Source: Armatimonadota bacterium
Lineage (GTDB): Bacteria; Armatimonadota; Fimbriimonadia; Fimbriimonadales; Fimbriimonadaceae
Reading direction: 5' to 3'
Length of the DNA stretch: 64,000 nt
Assembly (NCBI GenBank): GCA_018268315.1
Contig: JAFDWU010000005.1
Coordinates: 124,001-188,000, forward strand
Position numbers and translations under genes: made by a program. This document shows, in pieces, positions 32,724-40,798 of the stretch (positions within the stretch are counted from its first letter, which is position 1; the number at the start of each line of letters is the position of its first letter). The notes below the pieces were generated by a model. The model was not told the origin of the DNA, did no database searches, and saw only the letters and a list, made by a program, of their open reading frames with translations.

Positions 32724-34550
32724 ATGAAAGGCCGACTTTGCGCCCTGGCGACAGGATTGCTGATGTGCGTAACGGCTCTTGCTCATCGTGTGGAGGCGCA
32801 AGGGCGCATCCTCCTTGTCAACGAATTCCTAGTTTGTCGACTCTGCTCGGCACAGAAAGCCCGCACGGTTGCTCAGCGCCTTTCGAGCCTCCGTGTGACC
32901 GCCGATGTGGAAGCCCAAACAAGCGGCAACACAGCCTATGTCACGGTTTCCGGCCACCAGGTGGTCGAAGTTTCTCCCATTGAGGCGAAGCAGAACAATA
33001 TCGAGCCAAAGGCGCTCGCCGACGTTTGGGCAAGCCGCTTGAAGACCGCAATTACCGCCCCCGCAGTCCAATTCGATAAACCCAGCATCAGCGTTCCGGT
33101 AGGCAAAAGCGTTCGCGTGGGTATGTTTGGCAGCGCAGTACGCGAAAGCGCTATCGTCGTTTCCGACGGGGCCGTTGTAAGAGCGAAGAAAATTGGCGGA
33201 AGCGTCTCGATTTTGGCGCTAAAGTCAGGAACGGCGGAAGTTACCGCCATCAGCCCCAGCGGCGCCAAGAACACCATGCAGGTGGACACCAAGGAGCTTG
33301 CAGCGCAGTTCCCGCAGTACATTAAAGCAGCGGTCAGCGGTAACCCTGCCCAACCGCAGACGATTGAGGGCGCCATCCAATTGGCGGTGCGAAGCCAGCT
33401 TAAAGCAGCGGCCGATGCCGACATCAAACTGCTTGACTTCACGCCCTATCCGCTCGGAGCGACCGAGAGCAGACAATACCAAATTCATGCCCGCGCGATC
33501 GCCAAAGATTGCTTCACCAGCGAAGGCATCGTCAACGTAACCATTAGGAACGTCGGCCTTCCTCCCGCAGATGATGCCGAGCTGTGGTACTGCAACGATC
33601 CGGAATCGGTAAAGAAGGCAGGGCCGCTGTTTGCAAACTATCTTGGCCCGGGCCACCAAGCCCGCATGCTTTACCACCACGTTAACGCCTCGAACGACAC
33701 CCTGTTCCTGAAAATCACGCTCATCAATGCCAGCGATGCGCCGGCATCCGTTGTCTTGGTCCCCGGAGACAGCGACCCCCAGAGAGACCCACTCGTTGCC
33801 GGCATCCAGGCCGCCGAGCAGTTCATGGCCGGGTCGCAAACCCATAGCGGTGAGATCGTAACCATCCCGCCCCAGTCATCCATTCCAATTTCAACGCGCC
33901 AGCTCTTCCCTGGCCAAACCGTGAGCGGGCTATGCTCCATTCGTTCCCTTTCCAAGGATCAGGAGTTGCTCGTCCGCGTGGATGCGGTACCTCCCTTTAG
34001 CCTGGATACGAACTGGGCCGCCGCCATCCATACGAACTCGCCGTGGCACTACGTGGGCCCGTTCCCCGCTGATGCCGATGATTCGCAAATCGCAAATCCC
34101 ACCGAGTTCATCTATCCAAATCCAGCACGGGAGATGAGCGTAACCTATGCGGTGGGCGGTAAGCCCAAGTTCATTCGCCTCGGCCAGGAGCCGATCAGAC
34201 GGAAGGACCTGCAGGATGGCTTAGACGGTAATTTCGGCGTGACCTACGACATCAATGCCACGATTGCCAATCCAACGAAGCAACCGGCCGATATCGAACT
34301 CAGCTTTGAGGCGAGCGCGGGATACTGCGCGGGGCTGTTCTACATCGACTACAAGACTTACCGGACGCCATACCTCTCGCCGCATGCCGACGTTCAGGTG
34401 ATGAAGATTCATCTTGCCCCTGATGAGGTTCGGCACCTCGCGATTAGGACAATTCCCATATCAGGGGGCACGTTCCCGGCAACGCTTTCGATCCGCCCCG
34501 TTGGATGCAAGCTGCGCTATCGAGACCTTCCGCCAGATGAAAGGCGGTAG
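32724..34550 (+). CDS. Large secreted protein of unknown function
   Basis: A 608-residue exported protein (signal MKGRLCALATGLLMCVTALAH). It has an N-terminal segment with a CxxC pair (FLVCRLCSAQKA), then an Ig-like/BIG2-like domain around residues 115-185 (PSISVPVGKSVRV, GTAEVTAISPSGAK) reminiscent of pilus-formation N-terminal regions, then a long beta-rich body to the end, with a repeated beta-sandwich-like block around residues 260-600. I do not recognise a catalytic motif. The gene is an orphan between pullulanase and the pilin pair. It could be an envelope scaffold; that is inference only. Confidence 0.78.
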   Translation: MKGRLCALATGLLMCVTALAHRVEAQGRILLVNEFLVCRLCSAQKARTVAQRLSSLRVTADVEAQTSGNTAYVTVSGHQVVEVSPIEAKQNNIEPKALADVWASRLKTAITAPAVQFDKPSISVPVGKSVRVGMFGSAVRESAIVVSDGAVVRAKKIGGSVSILALKSGTAEVTAISPSGAKNTMQVDTKELAAQFPQYIKAAVSGNPAQPQTIEGAIQLAVRSQLKAAADADIKLLDFTPYPLGATESRQYQIHARAIAKDCFTSEGIVNVTIRNVGLPPADDAELWYCNDPESVKKAGPLFANYLGPGHQARMLYHHVNASNDTLFLKITLINASDAPASVVLVPGDSDPQRDPLVAGIQAAEQFMAGSQTHSGEIVTIPPQSSIPISTRQLFPGQTVSGLCSIRSLSKDQELLVRVDAVPPFSLDTNWAAAIHTNSPWHYVGPFPADADDSQIANPTEFIYPNPAREMSVTYAVGGKPKFIRLGQEPIRRKDLQDGLDGNFGVTYDINATIANPTKQPADIELSFEASAGYCAGLFYIDYKTYRTPYLSPHADVQVMKIHLAPDEVRHLAIRTIPISGGTFPATLSIRPVGCKLRYRDLPPDERR

Positions 34551-34628
34551 GCATTGGGCTGTACGGGATCAAATGTGCTCCCAAGTCATACGAACCTTAT
34601 GACGATTCAGCGTAATCTAATACTCTGA

Positions 34629-35273
34629 ATGATTCGTGCTCTCACCATGGCTCAGGTTGCGATAGTCGTTGCGATTGTTGCGGGCCTTACTTTTACGTTT
34701 CTGCCTAGAAAGCTACAAACAAAGGACGGAACAAATCTTTGCATCGCAAACCTGAACCAGATTGGTAAGGCAGTGGGCATGTACGAAGAGGCTTTCGACG
34801 GCCATATTCCACGCGGGGTCGACTTCGCGGACAAGGAATTTCCCGAATCATGGCAAGGCTCGCCACTTCAAAAGCAGCTTCCCCACCTTCCGGTTTATCA
34901 GCGCCTGCTAAGACCCTACGTGAAGACCGCCGAAGTCTTCCACTGTCCCAGTGACAATGGTTTTGATTTTATTGATAGCGCTAAACCAGATTTCTTGCCA
35001 ACCCACCCAAGCGCCTTCGAGGTGTACGGCACTAGCTATCTGATGCTAAGCGATTTAGCGTTCATCAGACTGCATGCCCCTGCGTCGCGAGTCAGGTTGC
35101 TTTTCGATGCCAGCGGCTTGTGGCACGGAAAAGGGGAAAAATTCACCCGCCAGCCCGATTTCTCAGAGATAGCCGAGGCGACAAAGGGCTATCGATACAA
35201 CGTTCTCTTTGCTGATCTTCACGCGGCAAACCTTTCGCGTCAGGAATTTAGGCGATCTGGGAGATGGTGGTGA
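34629..35273 (+). CDS. Pilin-like secreted protein, atypical leader (E5 missing)
   Basis: A 214-residue protein aligned end to end with the next gene: LNQIGKAVGMYEEAF, RPYVKTAEVFHCP, SAFEVYGTSYLML and YNVLFADLHAANLS match that protein's segments. The N-terminus RALTMAQVAIVVAI corresponds to the partner's RAFTLLELITVIAI, but the Phe is Leu and the pilin Glu5 is Gln. In type IV pilins and pseudopilins Glu5 is needed for subunit assembly; only GspK/X-like minor tip pilins usually lack it. So it may be a tip pilin or a non-assembled secreted paralogue. Its stop lies inside the next gene (10-base overlap), indicating coupled expression. Confidence 0.83.
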   Translation: MIRALTMAQVAIVVAIVAGLTFTFLPRKLQTKDGTNLCIANLNQIGKAVGMYEEAFDGHIPRGVDFADKEFPESWQGSPLQKQLPHLPVYQRLLRPYVKTAEVFHCPSDNGFDFIDSAKPDFLPTHPSAFEVYGTSYLMLSDLAFIRLHAPASRVRLLFDASGLWHGKGEKFTRQPDFSEIAEATKGYRYNVLFADLHAANLSRQEFRRSGRWW

Positions 35274-35944
35274 AGCGCACCCGCGCCTTTACCCTTCTCG
35301 AACTGATAACGGTCATCGCCATAATCGCGGTTGTGTCAAGCCTGCTCTTCGCGGCATTTAGCCAGGCGAAAGCTTCGGCTAAATCGGCTACCTGCCTTTC
35401 CAACCTTTCGCAGATTGGCAAGGCGATCAACCTGTATATGAACGACAACGACGACGTGTTTCCCAACGCCGTCGACTTCAGCGATAGGGCCGTGCCCACG
35501 ATTTGGGATGCAAGACCGGATTGGGAAGCTAGGATTGCCGACATGCCACTTTTCGAGGACCTGCTCTTCCCCTACGTGAAGACCCGAGCTGTATTCCATT
35601 GCCCACTTGACACCGGGTTCTCGTTCCTCGATGCTAACTATCCCACCGCTCTAAATGCCCGTCCATCGGCATTTTCCGCGTTTGGTTCCAGCTACCTCTT
35701 GCGGACCGAGTTCGTCTTCACAGCACAAACCGGAACCAGCACGGCAGCGCCCGCAGATGTGAATTTGGTCTTTGATGCGTCTGGGGCGTGGCACGGTTCT
35801 GGAGGGCCCCTCTCGGCAAACCTTGACGACTCCTCGCTCTACCGCCTGCTGCGGGGGTACCGTTACAACGTGCTTTACGCTGACTACCACGCCAAGAACG
35901 TGACATGGCGCGGTTTGGGCCATGCTTGGAGCGTCCGCCTTTGA
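35264..35944 (+). CDS. Type IV pilin-like/pseudopilin protein with H-X9-DG-type C-terminus
   Basis: A 226-residue protein. The prepilin leader is short and basic, and the methylation helix AFTLLELITVIAIIAVVSSLLF carries Glu5. A globular domain follows with FHCPLDTGFSFLDANYP and ends YNVLYADYHAKNVTW, the region equivalent to the FADGHV motif seen in H-X9-DG pilins of Planctomycetes and Armatimonadetes. It overlaps the preceding paralogue by 10 bases, and its TGA overlaps the next gene's TTG. It is not adjacent to the T2SS operon; a pseudopilin or minor pilin role is likely. Confidence 0.9.
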   Translation: MVVKRTRAFTLLELITVIAIIAVVSSLLFAAFSQAKASAKSATCLSNLSQIGKAINLYMNDNDDVFPNAVDFSDRAVPTIWDARPDWEARIADMPLFEDLLFPYVKTRAVFHCPLDTGFSFLDANYPTALNARPSAFSAFGSSYLLRTEFVFTAQTGTSTAAPADVNLVFDASGAWHGSGGPLSANLDDSSLYRLLRGYRYNVLYADYHAKNVTWRGLGHAWSVRL

Positions 35945-37074
35945 TTCTGCGGCCCGCTGCAGTGGCGCTGCCTCACGGTTTACAAGCAGGACTGGAAGTT
36001 GAGGTTGCTGATGGCGTCATCGCGGCGATTCGGCCCTTCACTGGGTCAGCGGAGCCCTACATTCTCTCGGGCAGCTTTGTAAATGCCCACAGTCATCTGG
36101 AGTATTACGGCTTCAAAGACAAGATCTCGTCAAGCGAATACTGGCCCTGGATACGGGAGCTAACGGCTCTTAAGCTCACTCAGGAGCCAGCGCAAATTAC
36201 TTCGGACTGCCTTGAAGCTGCCCGAGCAAACTGGCAGACCGGAGTGAGGTTCATCGCCGAACACTCAGATCGACATGGCGCGGCGGAAGCTATGGCGCAC
36301 GTCGGGCTAGATGGGGTGATCTTTCAGGAGGTCATTACGATCCTTGAATCGCAAGCCCCCGTGGAAAAGCTTGCGAGAATCCGCGCAAAGCTGGCGGAGA
36401 CGCGGAGAATCTTTCCAAATGCCGTGCTTGCCCCCCATGCGACTTACACCGTTGACCCGGAAACCCTTCGCTCCCTTGCTACCGAAAGCCCGCTGAGTAT
36501 CCACGTGGCCGAGACAACCTACGAACGAGAGTTCTTTGCCGACGCATCTGGACCAATCCAGGAGTTTTACGATCGCTTCTCTCTTCCCCACCCTGGCCGC
36601 CACCGCTCCGCAGTTGCCTTTCTAGCTTCTCTCGGGATGCTGAAACCCGGGACGCAGATTGTGCACGCCTGCGATGTTGACGCTGAAGACATGGCCTTGC
36701 TGGCAAGCGCTGGCTGCTCGGTTGCCCACTGTCCGCGCTCCAATATCCGCCTCGGCTGCCCCGATGCGCCTGTTCGCGAGATGCTTGACGCCGGGATCGC
36801 CGTTGGTCTTGGACTTGATTCCGCCGCCAGCAGCGGCGAGATCGACATGTTTGATGAGATGCGGGCCGCACTCACGGTGTCTCGAAAGCGAGGCAAACCC
36901 ATTTCCGCCGAAGAAGTGTGGCGAATGGCCACCGGAATTTCGAGCGGATTAGCGAGCTACGAAATCAAAGAAGCGGCGCGGACGCCGCTTCTAAAGATTG
37001 ATCTTCCCTCTAAGTTGACGTTCGAGGCGTTGATCGAAGAATCAACGCCTCAGAGCGTGCACCCTCTTACTTGA
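35941..37074 (+). CDS. Amidohydrolase, SAH/aminofutalosine-deaminase-like
   Basis: A 377-residue metal-dependent hydrolase. Motifs: NAHSHLEY (metal His pair), HVAETTYERE, CDVDAEDMALL, SVAHCPRSNIRLGCP and GLGLDSAASSGEIDMF with the metal Asp. These are shared by the SAH/MTA deaminases, aminofutalosine deaminase (menaquinone futalosine route) and chlorohydrolase-like enzymes, so the exact substrate cannot be fixed. TTG 35941 overlaps the previous gene's TGA (TTGA) and has GGAG 9 nt upstream; a longer start at 35905 is less likely. It converges with the DUF4870 gene with an 8-base overlap. Confidence 0.88.
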   Translation: MILRPAAVALPHGLQAGLEVEVADGVIAAIRPFTGSAEPYILSGSFVNAHSHLEYYGFKDKISSSEYWPWIRELTALKLTQEPAQITSDCLEAARANWQTGVRFIAEHSDRHGAAEAMAHVGLDGVIFQEVITILESQAPVEKLARIRAKLAETRRIFPNAVLAPHATYTVDPETLRSLATESPLSIHVAETTYEREFFADASGPIQEFYDRFSLPHPGRHRSAVAFLASLGMLKPGTQIVHACDVDAEDMALLASAGCSVAHCPRSNIRLGCPDAPVREMLDAGIAVGLGLDSAASSGEIDMFDEMRAALTVSRKRGKPISAEEVWRMATGISSGLASYEIKEAARTPLLKIDLPSKLTFEALIEESTPQSVHPLT

Positions 37075-37405
37075 TCAGGCGAAGGCAGAGTGGGTAGCGA
37101 TAGGTTTCCCCGCGGTTGGCGGCCATGCTCGCGATGATCGTGAAAACCAGGTGATAGAGTCCCACTAGTGGCAACAAAAGGAACCCAATCAGAATAATGG
37201 CCAGGATCCCGGCAATGCAAAACAACAAGAAGCAGGTGATTTGGAAATTCAACGATTCCTTACCCTGGTCGTTCACAAAGGGAAATTGATCTTTCTTGAT
37301 GAGCCAAACGACAAGCGGCCCCAGGAAGAACATTCCACCTACTGCGTAGCTAATCAGTGCCGATAGATGACAAAACATGCCCCAAGTCTTTTCTTCGCTG
37401 CTCAT
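37067..37405 (-). CDS. DUF4870 membrane protein
   Basis: About 112 residues with three membrane helices. It opens MSSEEKTWGMFCHLSALISY and includes KDQFPFVNDQGKESLNFQIT, the family signature; it ends AANRGETYRYPLCLRLIK. The function of DUF4870 (Tic20-like) proteins is unknown. The frame is open to GTG 37453, but the EEKTWGM start matches the family. Confidence 0.9.
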   Translation of the reverse strand: MSSEEKTWGMFCHLSALISYAVGGMFFLGPLVVWLIKKDQFPFVNDQGKESLNFQITCFLLFCIAGILAIILIGFLLLPLVGLYHLVFTIIASMAANRGETYRYPLCLRLIK

Positions 37406-37503
37406 TAACTCAAGGTCGTTAATCCAGGCAATTTCGATTCGCAAAACCTTCACTTTTTCGCTTTACTTGCGGGAACCACGGGTGGATAGCGCAAACTAGG
37501 CGG

Positions 37504-38085
37504 ATGGATGCGCTGAACAGGGTTGTGATCGGAGTCAAAGCGCCTGCCGAGGTGGGCCGAAAAGTTGAGGAAGTACAGCTTCTTTACAAGCGCCGCCTCA
37601 TGGGCGAGCAGATGCGCTGGACGGTCTCCAGCGAGCTTGTCCTCACCCTTGTAACCCTCGGCGAATTAAGAGTTGATCAAATCGCACGCGCGGGCGCACT
37701 GCTTGAGCCGGTTCTGCAAGGCGTACCAAAGATGACTTTCCGGGTGGATGGCCTTACCGGCACCCCTAACGTGCTCCAGCCTCGATTCCTGGAGGCGATC
37801 CTGAAGGGACCTGTCGAAGAGCTAAGCGCCTTCCAGAAGCGCTTGATGGGCGCGATGGTGCCCGTCATCGGCGTTCAGGAAACAAAGCCTTGGCTGCCGA
37901 CATTCACCATCGGACGGCTATCGAAGGAAGCTGAACAATCCCGGCTAAACCTGGGCCGGGTGTTGAAGACGGTCCCCGCAGGCGACATGGGAGAGTTCCC
38001 TATCAACGAAATCTGCCTGCTACAGTACGCCTCTAGTGGCGCGGGGGTAACGGTTTCCCCGATCCGCTCTTTTCCGCTAGCTTGA
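37504..38085 (+). CDS. ThpR-like 2H phosphoesterase homologue lacking both catalytic His
   Basis: A 193-residue protein aligned along its length with RNA 2',3'-cyclic phosphodiesterase (ThpR/LigT). Matching segments are the opening VVIGVKAPAEVGRKV, the first motif region SSELVLTLVTLGEL (normal family NLHLTLAFLGE), and the second LPTFTIGRL (normal PHITL.R). The two histidines of the HxT motifs are replaced by Val46 and Thr133, although Thr residues of the motifs are kept. The end segment EICLLQYASSGAG fits too. The protein should therefore lack phosphodiesterase chemistry and may bind RNA or act structurally. Its last ~50 bases overlap the convergent deacetylase gene. Confidence 0.8.
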   Translation: MDALNRVVIGVKAPAEVGRKVEEVQLLYKRRLMGEQMRWTVSSELVLTLVTLGELRVDQIARAGALLEPVLQGVPKMTFRVDGLTGTPNVLQPRFLEAILKGPVEELSAFQKRLMGAMVPVIGVQETKPWLPTFTIGRLSKEAEQSRLNLGRVLKTVPAGDMGEFPINEICLLQYASSGAGVTVSPIRSFPLA

Positions 38086-38884
38086 ACGGCGGGTTTGGAA
38101 TGATCGCGACCGGGCGAGGCAGCTCGGCAAGCATCTGGGTCACCGTCTTGATGGTGTAGCCCTCTTGGTTTAGGTAATCCAGAATTGCCGGCATTGCGGC
38201 AACGGTAATCGGGTTATCGTGGAGCAAGATGATCGCCCCTGGGTTGATCTGCTTGACGACTCGCTCTCGAATCACGTCCGGAGTCCCATCCTTGCCGGTG
38301 AAATCCTTCGCGCCGATATCCCATCCAATGGTCGTGTAGCCCTTCTTCTTGATGATCTCCATGATCGCCGGGGTGTACTGCATTCCCGGCGGCCGGAAGT
38401 AGGCCATCTTCACGCCGGCGGCGCGCTCGACGTTCAGCTCGCAATTCGTGATTTCCTTCTCAACCTGGTCCAGCCGCAACGTGGGAAGGCGAAGGTGGTC
38501 TTGGGTATGGTTGCCAACTTCGTGCCCCTCGTCAATCATTCGCTTCACAAGCTCGGGATGCTCCTTCACTCGCTGCCCAACCACGAAGAAGGTGACGTGG
38601 ATGCCGCGCTCCTTGAGCAGGTCCAGTAGCTTGGTGGCAGATTGGGCGTGGGGACCGTCGTCGAACGTGAAGCAGACTTCCTTGACGCCGTGCGGCCCGC
38701 GCTTGAAGAAGCGATCATCGGGATTGTAGAGGTCTCGGCCAACGGCGCGGTCCGACCAATACTGGGGACTAATCGCATTGCGCAAGCCGTTCGTCTCGCG
38801 ACGAAGCTTCATGACGCCAACGCAAAGCGCGGCAGTACCCAGTAGGATAATGGAACCTGTTTTCACCGTAAGGCGCAACGGCAT
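38033..38884 (-). CDS. Membrane-anchored polysaccharide deacetylase (NodB domain)
   Basis: A 283-residue protein. The N-terminus has a membrane anchor (TGSIILLGTAALCVGVM). The NodB domain carries all metal-dependent motifs: TFDDGPH, the HxxxH (GNHTQDH), the RPPGM segment, and LLHDN near the end. It removes acetyl groups from chitooligosaccharide-like or peptidoglycan sugars, probably at the cell surface. It follows rpmE by 8 bp in the same direction, so it is likely cotranscribed with the ribosomal protein gene. Confidence 0.94.
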   Translation of the reverse strand: MPLRLTVKTGSIILLGTAALCVGVMKLRRETNGLRNAISPQYWSDRAVGRDLYNPDDRFFKRGPHGVKEVCFTFDDGPHAQSATKLLDLLKERGIHVTFFVVGQRVKEHPELVKRMIDEGHEVGNHTQDHLRLPTLRLDQVEKEITNCELNVERAAGVKMAYFRPPGMQYTPAIMEIIKKKGYTTIGWDIGAKDFTGKDGTPDVIRERVVKQINPGAIILLHDNPITVAAMPAILDYLNQEGYTIKTVTQMLAELPRPVAIIPNPPFKLAEKSGSGKPLPPRH

Positions 38885-38892
38885 GGCCGGTC

Positions 38893-39153
38893 TTACTTGG
38901 CGCGATCTTGCTGGTTCATCTGATTACCGTAGCGTCGCATAAACTTCTCGACGCGGCCGGCGGTATCAACCAACTTCTTCTGGCCAGTGTAAAACGGGTG
39001 GGAGAAAGCGCTGATATCCACGTTGATCACGTAGTGCTCAATGCCGTCGATCACTCGCGTAGAGTTGCTCTTGGACGTCGAGACGCCCGTCCACTCATTG
39101 GAGCCGTCAACGTACAGGACCGGGAACACTTTCGGATGGATATCTGCCTTCAT
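38893..39153 (-). CDS. rpmE: 50S ribosomal protein L31 type B
   Basis: An 86-residue protein: MKADIHPKVFPVLYVDGSNE and ISAFSHPFYTGQKKLVDTAGRVEKF. The zinc-binding cysteines of type A L31 are absent, which is the type B (zinc-independent, rpmE2/ykgM) form normally used under zinc limitation. No type A copy is in the window. It has a good sigma-70-type promoter (39165-39194) placed so that the leader would be only a few bases. No Shine-Dalgarno is visible. Confidence 0.95.
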   Translation of the reverse strand: MKADIHPKVFPVLYVDGSNEWTGVSTSKSNSTRVIDGIEHYVINVDISAFSHPFYTGQKKLVDTAGRVEKFMRRYGNQMNQQDRAK

Positions 39154-39164
39154 AGCGAAAAACC

Positions 39165-39194
39165 ATTATGACAGATTCCTTATAAGTCGGTCAA
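39165..39194 (-). promoter_or_regulatory. Promoter of rpmE
   Basis: On the minus strand TTGACC (39189-39194), an 18-nt spacer and CATAAT (39165-39170). A start of transcription ~7 nt later would be near 39158, only 5 bases before the ATG. Confidence 0.7.
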
Positions 39195-39223
39195 CCTAGC
39201 CTCGCGGTAACCTATTTTCGCCC

Positions 39224-39730
39224 ATGATCCTTTCCACTTCACGCCTGATCCTGCGCGAGTTCACCTCAGCCGACGCGGAGGCGATGATGGGCGTCTTCGG
39301 CGACGCCGAGGTCATGCGCTTTAGCTCAGGCACGCGAGACCTCGTTTGGGTTAACGAGTGGATTGAAAAGCAGAACTTGCGCCAAACAGAAAGAGGCTAC
39401 TCGCTTTGGGCGGTTGTCACGAAGGATTCGCAGGAGTTGCTTGGCTTCTGCGGCCTGACCTACTTTCCCGATATCCTTGGCACGCCTGAAATCGAGGTTG
39501 GATATCGCCTTATGCAAAAGCATTGGGGAAAGGGATTCGCCACCGAGGCGGCGCTCGCGGTTCGGGATTATGCCCGCGAGCAACTTGAGCTTAAGAGACT
39601 CATCGCGATCATCGACCCGGGCAACACGGCCTCACTGAACGTTGCCGCCAAGTTGGGAATGAGCTATGAGAAGCAATTCTCATTCCCGCACTACGACCAT
39701 CCCGACCATATTTACGCGATGGCGCTTTGA
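39224..39730 (+). CDS. GNAT-family N-acetyltransferase, RimJ/RimL type
   Basis: A 168-residue enzyme opening with the RimJ/RimL pattern TSRLILREFTSADAEAM. The acetyl-CoA site is QKHWGKGFATEA (Q/RxxGxG/A type). The last stretch NTASLNVAAKLGMSYE is the conserved motif B region. The substrate, a protein N-terminus or a small amine, is not determined. It sits just upstream of hrcA, divergent from rpmE. Confidence 0.94.
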   Translation: MILSTSRLILREFTSADAEAMMGVFGDAEVMRFSSGTRDLVWVNEWIEKQNLRQTERGYSLWAVVTKDSQELLGFCGLTYFPDILGTPEIEVGYRLMQKHWGKGFATEAALAVRDYAREQLELKRLIAIIDPGNTASLNVAAKLGMSYEKQFSFPHYDHPDHIYAMAL

Positions 39731-39775
39731 ATCCGCATTGGTACAATCTAGGTTAGAGAACCGTAGGAACAAAGG

Positions 39776-40798
39776 ATGCTTGATGCGCGCCAGCAAACAA
39801 TTTTAGGAGCGGTGATTGCCGAATACGTCGCCTCCGCGGAACCGGTGGCGAGCGAGCTCATCACGCAGAAGTATTCACTCGGCGTGAAGTCGGCGACCAT
39901 CCGCAACGAACTGAGCTATCTATCCGAGCTTGGTTACCTAGAGCAGCCCCACTTAAGCGCGGGACGCATTCCCAGCGACCAGGGCTACCGCTTCTTCGTG
40001 GACTGGCTCCTGCGTCCGCAGGAGATCGATGCCGGCACCCGATCCAAGATTCGCCAGAGCGGCTCCGATGGCGAAGCGGCCTTAAGCTTGCTGCGCGATA
40101 CTGCTCGCTCAATCAGTCGTGCCTCGCACCTCATGGCGGTGGCGACTCTTTACCGCGATGCCCTCGTAACCGTGCGCACCGCCCTTGTGAGTGGCCTTAG
40201 CGCCAAGCAGGCGCTGCTGGTGCTGGCTCTCAGCAACGGCCACATCGAGAACCGCGTGATCGAATGCCCGGAAGGCCTCTCGCTGGACAACTATGGCGAG
40301 GCAAACGAAATTCTGAATCGAACGCTTGCTTCGGTTCCCTTACGATCGATTTCTCGCATGCGCGCGCCGGGGGCCAGCAACTCCCAGACCGAGAATCTTC
40401 TCGCCACCCTTTGGGGGCCGATCAAAGCGGTTTCGCGCGATCTCACCCGAGGTCGGGTTATCGCCGAGGGCGCGGAGTTCATGATCGCTCAGCCAGAGTT
40501 CCGAAAGGATGTGGCAAGCCTAACCAGCTTCCTAGAGTGGTTCTCAGGCAGCGACGAGCTTTACGAGGCGCTAGCCACCCAAGGCGATGGCGCGCAGACC
40601 GTCACCATTGGCCGAGAGAACCGCCACGAGCGGATGCAGACCCTTAGCCTGGTGAAAGGCGTGTTCAATGTGTGCGAGGTTGAGGCGGGAGTCATCGCCC
40701 TGCTTGGTCCCACGCGAATGCGCTATGAGGTCGCGGTGCCGATGGTGAAGTACACGGCGTCCGTGCTCACCCACACGCTTACCCGGCTGCTAAGCTAG
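39776..40798 (+). CDS. hrcA: Heat-inducible transcription repressor HrcA
   Basis: A 340-residue HrcA. The N-terminal winged helix LDARQQTILGAVIAEYVASA and SVKSATIRNELSYLSELGYL-type segment, then QPHLSAGRIPSDQGYRFFVDW, are diagnostic. The C-terminal domain includes VFNVCEVEAGVIALLGPTRM. HrcA represses groESL and dnaK operons by binding the CIRCE inverted repeat. Neither a CIRCE element nor grpE/dnaK/dnaJ is found here, so the repressor gene is separated from its usual partners. ATG 39776 has AAAGG 0-4 nt upstream. The last 20 bases overlap the convergent TPR gene. Confidence 0.96.
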   Translation: MLDARQQTILGAVIAEYVASAEPVASELITQKYSLGVKSATIRNELSYLSELGYLEQPHLSAGRIPSDQGYRFFVDWLLRPQEIDAGTRSKIRQSGSDGEAALSLLRDTARSISRASHLMAVATLYRDALVTVRTALVSGLSAKQALLVLALSNGHIENRVIECPEGLSLDNYGEANEILNRTLASVPLRSISRMRAPGASNSQTENLLATLWGPIKAVSRDLTRGRVIAEGAEFMIAQPEFRKDVASLTSFLEWFSGSDELYEALATQGDGAQTVTIGRENRHERMQTLSLVKGVFNVCEVEAGVIALLGPTRMRYEVAVPMVKYTASVLTHTLTRLLS

